A stretch of DNA of 64,000 nucleotides from Opisthorchis felineus (taxonomy: Eukaryota > Platyhelminthes > Trematoda > Opisthorchiida > Opisthorchiidae), in assembly GCA_004794785.1 (NCBI GenBank), contig SJOL01007411.1, forward strand, positions 1,525,042 through 1,589,041, given 5' to 3'. The position numbers and the translations under genes were made by a program. The notes beneath the pieces were generated by a model, which did no database searches, was not told the origin of the DNA, and saw nothing but the letters and a program-made list of their open reading frames with translations. Positions 32,041 to 43,800 of this stretch are shown here, piece by piece (positions within the stretch are counted from its first letter, which is position 1; each line of letters opens with the position of its first letter).

Positions 32041-33640
32041 TATATGGGAACAGTAGTCGTTAAAAATTGTATCCGGCCCTGAATCGTCCTGCAGAACGTA
32101 GCAGGAAGCCCTAGTATCAAAAGCTGGGCTACCCCTGAGTGTATCCCCTGATTGGTTGGGCGAACCATTAGTGTGGAATGTATGGGTATCCAACAGCCCA
32201 GAGTGAAACTTACACTTGTGTTAGAAGTCTCAGACTTTTCTAATTGGCTTACAAGTGAAGAATCCTGTTGCACGGGGCATCAAAACATTGGCCGGTAAAA
32301 CATCTGAACGTCAAGCATGTGGTCATGCGCAGTATTCCCATGTGTTGTTGAGCCATGTACTTGGGCTGATCAGTTACCAAATCACTAGGCTAATAATCTA
32401 CCGGGCTTCATAGTGAGCTTAATAGAATCGGTCATGACAGAGGCACTCAACGAACACGGCCTAACGGGAAACGAACGGCTGCTTATCATGTTACGAGTAT
32501 GGCTCGAACCATATTCTAACTAACCGCTCGCTGGGCGCTTTTACCTACGTACGTTATGTGCGGTCAGTCAAAACCACTAGCGTTGTCTACTTGAGTCGAA
32601 CGGGATCAGTCACAGTCGCTCAGATTTGGTCAGTGCTGATCTTCGTCACGTTTGGCGAATTTTCCGGGGACATGTTCAAATGTCATAGCGCGGTGGTGTG
32701 AATGGGAAGGTCTACTGATTTCCATTAAACTCATCTGGACAAATTTCATTTTTAGGGAAACCATCCGAATGAACCGTAAGAGGGTCAAGACCGCTAAAAG
32801 ATGTTCCAGAGCACCGACCGAGGTCGTCTCCGGAGGGCAGAGGAACACAGCCATTATCTTATTATGGGACGACTGTATGCACTTGGTTTTCTGGAAGTAA
32901 TTCACTGGGATCGAATGTTGAAGATCGCAGCGAAAAGTCTAGCAGGCTGTCAGATGCAGCGGGATCGTAATACAGGTTCCTTCTGGACGATGGCGAGAAA
33001 AATGATTGGCAGCTTAACAACTCTGAACGCCGTAGCAGGATACAGTACCTTACGGGTAATAAATTAGGCCATCAATCAGGTCAGCTTTCGGTGGGCCAGT
33101 ATATTGTATGCACGACAACTACCTTGACGGTAGTCGAATAAGTTAGCCTCAGGCTTCCATCTCTGTCAATGCAGCCACGACACGCGTAACCAAGCAACTT
33201 GACTAACCAGTGATTTAAGTGACAGAAAAAAAATGTTTCCGTCCAGGTGATTCTTCTGCGATTCGACAAAAACAAGAAGATTGTCGGAATCGGAAATATA
33301 TATGCGCAAGATAAAATAGAAATAATCAAGGTAGGATTTCACACAGAGTAATCGGTCTTCCGAACTTATGTACAAAATGTGTCTGTGCAGCGCCGAACAG
33401 GTCTGGAGGAGCCACGCACAAGTTAGAATATTCGCCTCAGTTTATATCGGATGACAATCGTTGTAGAAGCCTCGTGCAAGCCGTAAGCACACTGGAATCA
33501 CCATCATTTGGCGAACCCATAGCGGGTAGGGTCACATGGATGACTGTTGGTCCTGAAATGAACGACAAAACGCTCCATTATTCTGTGGATAGCAATAAAA
33601 TGTTTAGAAGATCTACTCGCCTTATGGCAACCGTGGCTCG
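32041..33640. other. no recognisable gene
   Basis: Short open frames at 32,652-32,900 and 32,801-33,067 have no familiar domain. The latter may be decayed transposon sequence. No splice pairs or RNA genes were seen. Confidence 0.4.
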
Positions 33641-33649
33641 CTTGCGATT

Positions 33650-33752
33650 AAGATTCTGAGCCAAAGGTCTTGGGTGAGAACTCGAATCGCTCTCCTGTCT
33701 AGGTCTGGGTGCCCTGGCAATAGCTCCGCCCACGTTCAACCAAAAATAGCCC
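33650..33752 (-). repeat. repeat F fragment, copy 3
   Basis: The reverse complement of the first 100 bp of repeat F: GAGCCAAAGG, CTCCTGTCTAG, GTGCCCTGGCAATAG and GCCCACGTTCAACCA match 18,290-18,380 inverted. Confidence 0.65.
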
Positions 33753-33837
33753 AACAAATAACCTTATACCACATTGGTCGTTGTGACCTAGCATTATCCA
33801 GGTCACCTTAGACTTGTTTCGAAATTTAAGATCGGGA

Positions 33838-33945
33838 AAGCTCAGTGGTTAAGGCGCGACCGAAATGTCCATGGTTCGAACCCAACCTCAGCATCTCGAC
33901 TGTTTGAGCTCGAGATGGCTCAGTGGTTAACGCGCAGGGGCATTA
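33838..33945 (+). mobile_element. SINE head fragments (two tRNA-like starts)
   Basis: A box A-like AAGCTCAGTGGTTAAGGCGC followed by box B GGTTCGAACCC marks a decayed tRNA-derived SINE head. A second box A-like GATGGCTCAGTGGTTAACGC starts about 70 bp later, without its box B. Probably two truncated insertions side by side. They are not functional tRNA genes, because no cloverleaf forms. Confidence 0.6.
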
Positions 33946-34034
33946 GCTTGATGCACGCTGCCACGAGACTGTTTGGACTTTAAGAGGGAACGTGAGGACG
34001 AGCTGAGGACAGCAAAGAGGACTTCGGCTTAGAA

Positions 34035-34935
34035 GGGGTAGCGTGGACCACATCTTCACTCTCCGTCAACCGTTAGAGCAACCGCATGCATATTGGTGCC
34101 CTGAAATCTTGGTGTTTCTGAATCCAAGGGTGCGTTCGATTCTGTTGACTGATTCGTTCTCAGCCATGCGCCGATGCCTCAGAAGACCCTAAATACCATG
34201 CACTCTGTACTCAGACTTGTGAGCGTGTGAGTGTTTGCGAAACCCTGTAAAAGTTTCCTGCAAGCATTAATTCTCGACAAGGATGTCCACTCTCTCCATT
34301 TGTTTACTTTCATTACTGAAGATAATGGGACGGACTCTGGAGGGTCTCCCAAGTCCGATGTCCAGGTTTATGTGAGCGATAACCTTGTCAACCTGGGATA
34401 TACTGACGACATTGCCTTCTTACAGGGATGGAACAGCGCACGCATTACTAGAAAAGCTGGCCAGAGTCATCCGATACCTCGACATGAGCTTCGGACCCAC
34501 AAAAAGCAATATGATGCTGTGGGACGTGTACTTTTGAAGGCGAAAGACTGGATCATTTGGAGCACTATGTGTATCACCGGAACTGTTGCCTTAGCTGTGA
34601 CACTAGTGTGGTAGATGAAGTCAACGCACGAATCCCAAAGGCTAGAATTGAGTTTGTCGATTTGGGTGACTTGCAACATGAAAAGGTATTTCATTAGGTC
34701 CTAGAGGACGCTGCGGGCTGCAGTTGGACAGCTGCGAGATTTGAGAAGTCTTTAGGCCTTTGACCACCAATGTATCAGGACTATGAATGGGATCAGAGAA
34801 ATCGCAGTTAAATGTATGGGAAACGAGTAGTTGGTGAAGCAGCAGTTACTTCGCTTAAGAAATGCTTCGCCCGAGGACTGCATCCAGCACTTCAAGCTAA
34901 AATGGGTCGGTCATGCGCTACGCATGGCGTCTTAC
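34035..34935 (+). pseudogene. decayed RTE-like LINE reverse transcriptase
   Basis: Collinear remnants of the same LINE family: SVDHIFTLRQPLEQ near 34,050; a palm-like FLNPRVRSI near 34,116; DNLVNLGYTDDIAF near 34,378 (YTDD in place of YADD); and LKWVGHALRMA near 34,897. Stops and frame changes are frequent. No intact protein is possible. Confidence 0.75.
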
Positions 34936-34959
34936 TTAAATGAAGACATATTTGTACGG

Positions 34960-37465
34960 CAAGAAAGCACCAGTGTCCCCAGCCGGTGTTGCTGTCATTG
35001 ATGAGGTTGATGCGCTACGCACGAGTAATGCGTCCGTTTTGAACACTCATTACTGAACGTTATGTTGGTTGCTCTCGAATTTTTCATAGCTTCCCATCGG
35101 TGCCAGCTTTTTGCAATCCGTCGGCGTTGTTGAGCTCCGAAGATGTCGCTGTTGATTGCTGGACATCTAGGCTCGCATTTGGTTCCGTTCATCACACGGA
35201 ATGTAAACCTGTTTCCTGTTGAAGGGTGGCAAGGGTGTACCCACGTTCTTGTTACTGACTTCGATGTTGCTGGTGATCGTAATGTATTTCTCTCTCTTCA
35301 TGCTCATGGACTCTGAGTTTCATGCGTACAATAGCTACGATATATTTTTCTTACAATATTCTGCTGATGCTTTGATTGTGTTATCACTTTGATGCACTGA
35401 GTAGTGATTACCACGTTGTATCATTTTATCAACGCAAAACAGCAGCGAAATGAATGTTTTTCGGGATAAACTATCCTTCTACATTAGATAAAAGCATGGC
35501 CTTCAAGTTTCTTCATGTTGAGTGAAGTTCAGGCTGATATCTCGAAGGGCTTTCCTATTCGTATTTGGTGGCCCTCAAAATATGCTTGTTTATACAAACC
35601 GCTGCCAGCAAGCATCCGCCGAAATATGCGGTCGTAATAGTCGCAAAATTTCTAAACGTTTGAGCACCGAAAACGCCATAGTTTCGGAGAAATTAATCCC
35701 GGTTTGCACCTAGTGATCCCCCCCCAACATAACATTCTGAGAAAATCGATCACCTGACCACTCAACTATCATATGGGTGGTGGATGTGCGCCTGAGAATG
35801 ATCTAGGATGGAACGCCAAACAGCCAGGCACGTGTGTTCATTGGTGCTTACGCTTATCATTTCCGAGTTCAACCTAACCATCCAGCCTAGCCAATAAATA
35901 ACCACATAATGGTTGAGACGTCTATTGATCCATCCTTTGTGTATCTGTACACAACGGAATGGGATACTCTATCAGGAATCGACAACCACCATCGACGACT
36001 GCAATTATTCTCATGAGAAAGCACGCATGCTACCTCCTGTGAGAGTAATGGTTTCATTCAAAGTAGGGCCCATCATATATTGAGTTGCGGTAACCAGACC
36101 CACAACAATAGTAGAGGCTACCTCCAACTTTTGAGGCACATCACAATCCATTATGCTCCGTAGCAAAACAAGGGAGACCGCAAGCCTGGTGCCCATAACG
36201 CCTTGCTGGCGGCACATATAATGGGACGAGTGTAGCCGGTCCAAGTACTACTTCAGTGCGATTTGGTTCAGGTGTAAAAGTGGAAATATGCTGAGAAGAG
36301 AGTGCGATAAGTACTACCCAGCGTCTGGTCGAGGACTGAAGACTCTTCTGTGATCAGCTGCATTGTGCTCGTCGACAGTAGCCAAAACATGTCTAGTCCC
36401 AAGTGGAAAGAAAAATTAGAACAAATTCGGAAACCGATTAGGGGATTCTGAGGCAACCATTACCGTCTAGTAATGGTTGTTGTAAGCGATAATTACACCT
36501 TTCGCCTAATACGGATTTCATTGTTTGGCGACCCTTGGACTCGCCTGTCTTTAGTTTGGAAAGTCCACTACAGTGGTGAACTTAGGCATGGGGTGCCTCG
36601 TGTGTGAGTTAGCGGTAAGCGAGCGTCAAAACGCTTGGATTTTAAAAGGGAGACGTGTATGAGCTTATTACTATGTGCTGGCAATCTGAGAAACGAACAA
36701 TGAGACGCTCACCTGGGACGTCTAAAGTTCTTAGTTTATACCGTACATAGAGATCCAGAATCCCGATGGCACAGTCCACCACTGGCGCGAGAATACGTCT
36801 AGAGTGAAAAATAAGAACAAACAAAAAATTTAAAATGAGGTAACTGCATGATCAAGTCGGGTGCAACGGAGCTCTTCACCTAATTATGGCTATAATCCCA
36901 CCACCGAGATGGGAACTTCTCTTATATACTCAATATACTGAACTAATGAAATATGTACTACTATATATAGTAAAATTCAAATACAAAACCACAGGCGTTT
37001 TACAGTAATCGGTCTGAGAATACGATGAGCCAATATTACGTTGTGTTTACCACCGAAATTTACACAGCGAGGTTCTTTCGGATATGTTAGCCATCACAAT
37101 GCAGGAGATAGTAGAACTTAATTCACTCGCGTGGCTTTTTCTTATGTTTTCCGAAAGACTTATCACTGGCAAGAACGCATTCAGTTAGGAGATGGGGATG
37201 ACGTTGGGATCCGACCTCCTGTTCAAGGTTCGAGTGTGTGTGTGACAATTACTTCTGCCAAGGCTTGGGCATATTGATCCTAGACGTTTTTTTCGAGGAG
37301 TTCAGCCAGTCAAACGAAGATGCTAAAGCATATATACTCAGAACCACCGAGCCTTCAGGTATAGACATTAAACTTAGTTGGAATTTTGATTCGAGACGAA
37401 CTTATCGAGAGTGGCCTAAAGTTGAATTCAGTTGAACACTGTATGACGCCATCGAAACACAAAAG
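34960..37465. other. no recognisable gene
   Basis: The region between LINE remnants and the last Furry exon. The open frame at 36,011-36,244 (minus) is free of repeats but unrecognised. A perfect 10-bp hairpin (stem CAACCATTAC) lies at 36,454-36,479. It probably includes the Furry 3' UTR near 37.4 kb. Confidence 0.4.
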
Positions 37466-37888
37466 CTATTTAATAGAAACGGGTGTGTTAACTAACCGTG
37501 TTCCAAAATATTTCCAACGCCTGCGGTAAAGTGCGACCAGAGAGCCGAATAGCTCGCTAGCGATAGTGTCTACGGTTTTCACATTGACGCAATCAAAGTA
37601 TTCATCCATTCGTTTCAAGATAATGCAGTTGTCATCCTCAACACATCCGTGCGCGTTGATTGCCGGAGGAACAGGGTAAAGAATGGGAGATTCGACCAAA
37701 TGCGGGACAACACGAGATACGAAGAATACTATTCGTTCAAGCAAATCGCCCTGTGAAGGGATAGATTGTTCTAGGGCGGAAGGTAGTTGCTGGGTAGTCG
37801 TACAAGCCAGCTTGAGGAATTCCACCATCCTTTCGAGCAGTTGAGCCAACATTTCCAAGGTTGCCTGGAGGTTTTGAGCGCACAAGAC
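37466..37888 (-). CDS. FRY: probable last FRY exon
   Basis: Acceptor CTGTTATTTCAG, phase 0 in. It reads [20 protein letters not shown] and [18 protein letters not shown], with a heptad-like helical pattern, then [15 protein letters not shown]. It either ends at a donor, CG|GTTAGT (exon end 37,497), or runs on to a TAG at 37,466 as the C-terminus ([10 protein letters not shown]). No further in-phase exon was found downstream, which favours the stop. Confidence 0.72.
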   Translation of the reverse strand, partial: VLCAQNLQATLEMLAQLLERMVEFLKLACTTTQQLPSALEQSIPSQGDLLERIVFFVSRVVPHLVESPILYPVPPAINAHGCVEDDNCIILKRMDEYFDCVNVKTVDTIASELFGSLVALYRRRWKYFGTRLVNTPVSIK

Positions 37889-40800
37889 CTGAAATAACAG
37901 ACGAGACGAGCGAAACTAAGTGAGCAAAGGTAGAGCAGAATGATAAGGTGAATATTCATTGTAAAACCGCGACGGCTGCGCTCCTAACAAAGAACAGCGA
38001 TGAAAGTCGTAATTAACTACAGCGAGGACAATGAACATCGCAGTCAGCCCAAACGAAAGTGAAACTACGACGGCACCGATAAACAATAAACAGGCCGTGC
38101 AAATTCCGATTAATGGCCGAAACACCAAGACCCATAACCCAAGGGTTAGTTCATAACCGTATTGTCAGTCGGGCTTACCTTTGACATTCGATGCAACATC
38201 GACTGTACGCCATTGTAAGTGTCTGCCAAACGAACCGAAACGGAGTCCAATATCGACCGCAGGTGCTCATCTAAGCTGTCCTGAGTGAAGGAGATTAGCA
38301 TTAAGGGGAATCAGTCAAACAGGTCGTTGAAACAGAATCCAAGAAAAGAGAACTTCGTTGCCTGTGGTACTCACCTGGCTCAATCGCGAGAAAAAATAAG
38401 GGGGACGTAGTCCGTTGACGATAAGTTCTGCCGCAGATACTATGGGTGAGTGCAGTAGGAGGAAGCAGGGTGGGTTTGGTTAGCAAAAGTTAAACAGTTT
38501 CATACAGTTACGGGGGCAAAAAAGAATTACGAACAAAGACCAACGGTACAGAAGGCACTCCTGTAAGGAACACTAAGAAATGACAAGTGCTTCATTATGG
38601 TGGAGAACATGAAGTTCGCTGACTTACAACAGTTAAATTTCTTCGAACCTATCTTCTTTAGACCTATTTTCACAGAGCGTAAAACATCTATTTTATCAAT
38701 AAATTAAGTGACACTGAAATTCGATCGGAACCTGGCTGCCAACCACCGCCATCTGAAGAAAATGCGTATATCTGTCGAGAAAATAAAAGCCATTTGATAT
38801 GTTCGCTGGATCATCTCCCTCCAAATTTTCCGAGCAAAAGAGCCATGTTCAAAACAGGGAGACAGATGAAACTCCTATTTTGGTACTTGGTTAACAAGTT
38901 CATAGCATATCTCAGGGAACTTTTGGTGAAGCAGCAGGTCCTGATTCGAAGATAGAACTGCACTATAAGCCGCGGCGGCCCGGTCGCATGCCCGGATGGA
39001 AGTGTCTCTCGTGGTTTCTTCCCGCGAGTGGCGGACAAGACGAATAAACAGAAAAGGCGATTTTGAAAAGACAGTACCCTATTGCAGCATTTCGTCTCCT
39101 TCACATGACCTCTAAGCTTGATTAGGAATGGTGCATAGCGTTGCTTCTAGTTCGTCTCCAGAATGTCCGATAATGTTTGTCTTTCCTCCATGCGCCTCGG
39201 AATGCCTAAAGTAGTTTGGTTGCGGTCTTTCTCTTCCCAAAAAAGCTTGTGACATACTTTTATGATTGCACGCCAGTAAAGTACCAGCGTGTGTATCGAA
39301 GTCCGCTACAAACACTATTCCGAAACTCGATAGACTAGAATTTGCTGGACCATCAGGCTCAACAAAGTCTTGAAGTATTCTAGTGCGAACACAAGTGCAC
39401 GCCTAACAGATTGGCATTAGACAACAATTAACGAAAATAGGAATGCATGATTTTCGGTGCATCTTTGGCCCGTACTAGCGTATGATCTGCGTACGTACCT
39501 CAGAACGATCAACAGATTTACACGCGGCCATGGTCAGGAAAAATTACTACGATGTCGTCAGTTCCTGCCTCGGGCTGATTGGGAGAATAACAGCACCAAA
39601 TGACAAGTCGATGGGTACTGTGTCGTTGGTACTTGAACGGAACAGAGAATTATTGGCGCAAAGTTGTGGTGCGCGTTCACCGTTTGTGCTTGCGATGATC
39701 AGTGCACGCCTGTGTGAACCGGCCATCGTCGTCGGTACCGGGAGCATCTACGCTAAATCTGCTGCTGAGATGTTTTTCGTGCTTATCGATTTTTCCCACT
39801 TGAATGCACGAGTCATCAACATCCGCGTACTTCACCACTCAGAGGTGTTTGCAAAGTTCTCCGTTAAAGGCGTCCTTGACACCACAGGTTGTTGGAACAC
39901 AGAAATATAACGATTAGATTTCATGTCTCAGTTCGCTGGTCGATGACAGATCCGGCCAGTCTGATTACAGAAATCCAATAAAGCACAGCATTTACAGCTC
40001 CCGTACTCAGCACAGTATCCACATCAACCAGACCACGATGTCGTTTCTGGGTCACTCGACAGTCGGAAAGTAAAATGGGAGGAAGCTGTCTTAGAGCTTG
40101 TTGAGGTGCATTACCATAGTAGGGTCTTGCATGCGCGTTTCGAATTTTGGCGAGGAAAAGGTAATAAGAAATGGTTGTTTGCCGATTTACTCAACAACAA
40201 ACACTACTGTCCAGCAGATTTTTTGGTTTTATTAGAATATATCCAGTTATTTAGTTTTGACCAGGGGGCTGTAAGATCCGGTCAGTTGAGGATCTTACAA
40301 GTCGATTGCAGCTGTCAGGCTACGCGCAGCTCGTATTCAGTAGGCAGTAAGAACAGACGGATGAGGGCAGTAGATGCTGTATTGAGAACTGGTTCTATGG
40401 ACACATGGGTTGATAAACACCACGAATTAGGCAGAACGTACAGTCAATAATAGCGCAATCGGTAGGAGCGGAAAAACGGACAGCGAGGCAGCAGGGCTTT
40501 CCGAAAGCAATAGCGGGTAAGCACCAAACGATATACAGACGTACGGATACGAACAGTCAGGCAGTGTAAATAGGCCGTATACAGAGATAACGACGCAGGA
40601 CACAGTCAGTACGTTCGGGAGGTGAGGGAAACTGTCCGGAATCTGACATAAATTTGACAAAATTGAGTGTACCTGCAGTCATTAGCTGACGGCCCGACTC
40701 AGCAACCCGTGTCACGTGTCAAATCGGAAGCGCACTTAGGCCCGTTTAAAAGGAAATCCCAACAAAGACTACCGGGCAGATGCGATACAAAGGTTTTTTT

Positions 40801-43800
40801 TATAAAAAAAATAGGACTACCGGGAATTCGAGTTGGCGCAGCGTATACCGCGCTCGTCTACCATCCAAAGGGCTTAGAGCTCGATCAATGGTCGACCAGT
40901 TTTTCCGTCAGAGCAGACACTCAAAAATAGGTGGAGTTGATACGAAATTGCAAACGAAGATGGGCAGGCAACAAATCTTGATACTAGTAACTAGAGATCA
41001 AGCAGACCTCAGCGGGAGCCAAAAAACCCGGGGAACGAGCAGCAAGGAAGCGAAACGGCGATATAAACAGGTATAATCACTCCACTCATGAGTAGTCAAA
41101 ACAAATATGAAAATAATCGCTGATCACTGTTGGTTCGCGGTAGGAATCAACACTTCCCCATTCATTACGTTAGGTGGAGCGGGCAAACTGATCAGCCACT
41201 CGGTCGCTCCGTTCCTCGAAGTTTAAAATATCCTGGCCGGAGGCCTCCAGTAAGTATAGTTGGCGTACGCCTCGACGGAATACTCCCCGACTGGTCCTTA
41301 CAATATCCTCCCTAACTGCCCCATCGGTCGACTGAATATCCCTCTCGAAAATACCCTTCTCCCACTATCCTCTGGGTGTCATTCAGGCTCCTTCCTTGAT
41401 TAAGACACTTTGACATCGTTTGCAAAGTTAGGAGGTACTCCTTCATCCACCGATTCCAGAATAGGTCAACTGGGTTGTTGGCGTGTATCAAGGCTTTAGT
41501 TAGGTTCCGTGAGTAACTCAGTAGCCTGACTCACTTCATTGTGCGTAGCTTGCCTAGCCTGAGGGCGCAGCGACTTGGGTACCTAATGATACTGTGCACG
41601 GTAGATGTTCTTTTTAAACATTCGAACGTACTGGCACTCGCAGTCAACCGGCTTTTAGGGCTGCCCTTCCTTAACTCTCCATTCTGGGGGAAAGGCAGCA
41701 CCGTCACTCCTATAAATGTGCAAATGCTGGTCGCCTTACCTAATGCCTTCACACTTTTAGGAGTAAAGATTGCCCGATCACAACGTCAAGGTTGTGGCTT
41801 TTGTACAACAAACAATGCGACGTAAATGACGTAAATGGCACATCACCACCATTGACAAAATCATTTCTCCTAAGAGAAGATTTACTGTCTGTCCTTTTTT
41901 TATTGGCCCCTCACAGACAAAATTACTTGGTCGGCCATGTGGAGTGGTCTCTGCAGTGGTCTGCATCCCAAAAATCCGAAATTTGATTTGGTTCAACACA
42001 TACCCCACACTTTTGATGAGCAACAGTGAAAACGGGGATTGTTAGCATGCACTTGTGTCACCAATTAAGTGAGAATGTAATGCTGAATTCAAGTGTTTTC
42101 AATCCAGATCTCCGTCGCCTTAATGGCAAAGCGGTGGACCCTTCAACCACAGCAAACTTACTGAATTTACGAAACTCGTTCTGTTCATCTTCCCAGGTGG
42201 ATCCGGACAAATTAGATGCAGTCACGACGCAGGCGTAACAACGACTGGCCAGACAACCGCAAACGCTGGAGAGCCTGTTGATTACGTCAATTTGAGCAGG
42301 GACTGGTGGTATCGCAAGTGGCCCAGAAGCCATCGTTATCCAGTCCTTCTCTCCATCAAGCTGAAAAGAAAGAAGATTCGAGGGTTTGGCACAATGCGCG
42401 GATGGTGACCGAATTTACAACAAGCACTAAATAATGGTGCCCCCAGTGTCGAACCGAACTAGTTTTGTTATGTTGGAACTTAGAATCAGAGATTGCTAAC
42501 CATATATGACAAGGTACATGGATTACTGCATTTCAACAATTAAGTTTGGCATAAAATGCTCTTGGCTGTAAAGAGGAGACAGAAATGGCTAGCATTCAGT
42601 CACAATAATCCTACCGATCGTCACTCATAGAAGAAATTGGCGCAAATCATACCATCACAGTAGACAGTCGCCGTTAGGTGAACGGAGTAAGCAGCAGGGT
42701 ATAATATCAGTTCTTGATTGGGTTCGATTTCCTGACTTTGTGGTATCTGATAGGTCGAATAGGTTATACAAAGCAATCTTAAGCCCTTCTATCGGGAAAA
42801 GAAATCGTTTGTTTCAAAAGAGGATAGTTGTTTGAGAGCAGTGTGTATATCACGTAACAAGTAAAAAGTTGTCAAACGCCAAATATTGGCCAGAGTTTTC
42901 ACCAAGTACGGTTTATTTGGGTCAACCGAACCTACACCGTAGGTTTCCAACCGTGGGGGAATTTTGCTTATCGCGTATTGTTCCAAAAATCGATCGGAGT
43001 TAGTTGGTTTGCTTGATCGAGAGAACTAGGTGGTTAGGGGTGCGAGTTACTGACAGGAATGCACGTGATCATCTAACCCTGACTTTTCGATTGCTCTCGT
43101 TTGGACCTTACCAACTTACAGTATTTCAGCCATCGCAATTCCTTCAGGTCACAGGTTACGTTGGAACCAGTTGATCTTTGTTATCTCACAACAGTAGCTG
43201 GACTGCTAGAAGATTGCGCAAAAATGTGGTACAAACGGGCCATGCGGAGCCTGATGTTTCTTCCCGAGAAAATAAGGTTAACAAGCAAACGCACAGAGAC
43301 TCGTTAACAGCTATCAGTCGAGTTATGGATCGTGGCACTGCCAAGAATATTGGCACCATATTTACCAAAAAGGTACGTTTCCAAAAAGTTAACGACACTG
43401 CCCGTACAGCGCTTACGCTTCAGTATTGTACTGCAACCGTTCACATAATACCAAATGAACACGTACCTGGGGTGGTTTCAGGGGTTGAAGACGGCACAAA
43501 TGCAGCCAAGCGGCAGTATTCGGCACGGTGATACTATTTATCACCTAGGTACGTGCTGGTCATCTAGAAGGATTTACCTTCGTGCGACGAGATAAGAAAA
43601 AGCTGCGAAGATCTGGGAAACGATGGAAGATTTTCCGGAAGGGAATAATGCATTATTGTGCCCGGTCTCCACAAATGATGAGCCAGATATGGGGTTACCA
43701 TACTGGAGAAAGAAATCAACGCTGTTTCTTCCAAATGCGCCCTTCATGGGCATGCACAACTCAACAAATGTAGATTATCTAAAATGGTCACCAAATCGGT

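Larger units (their letters stand above)
38440..42161. other. FRY intron with no other recognised gene
   Basis: Apart from repeat D copy 3 and the plus-strand open frame at 39,482-39,910, I see no gene. A short inverted repeat GTAAGATC/GATCTTAC lies at 40,271-40,298. Confidence 0.45.
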
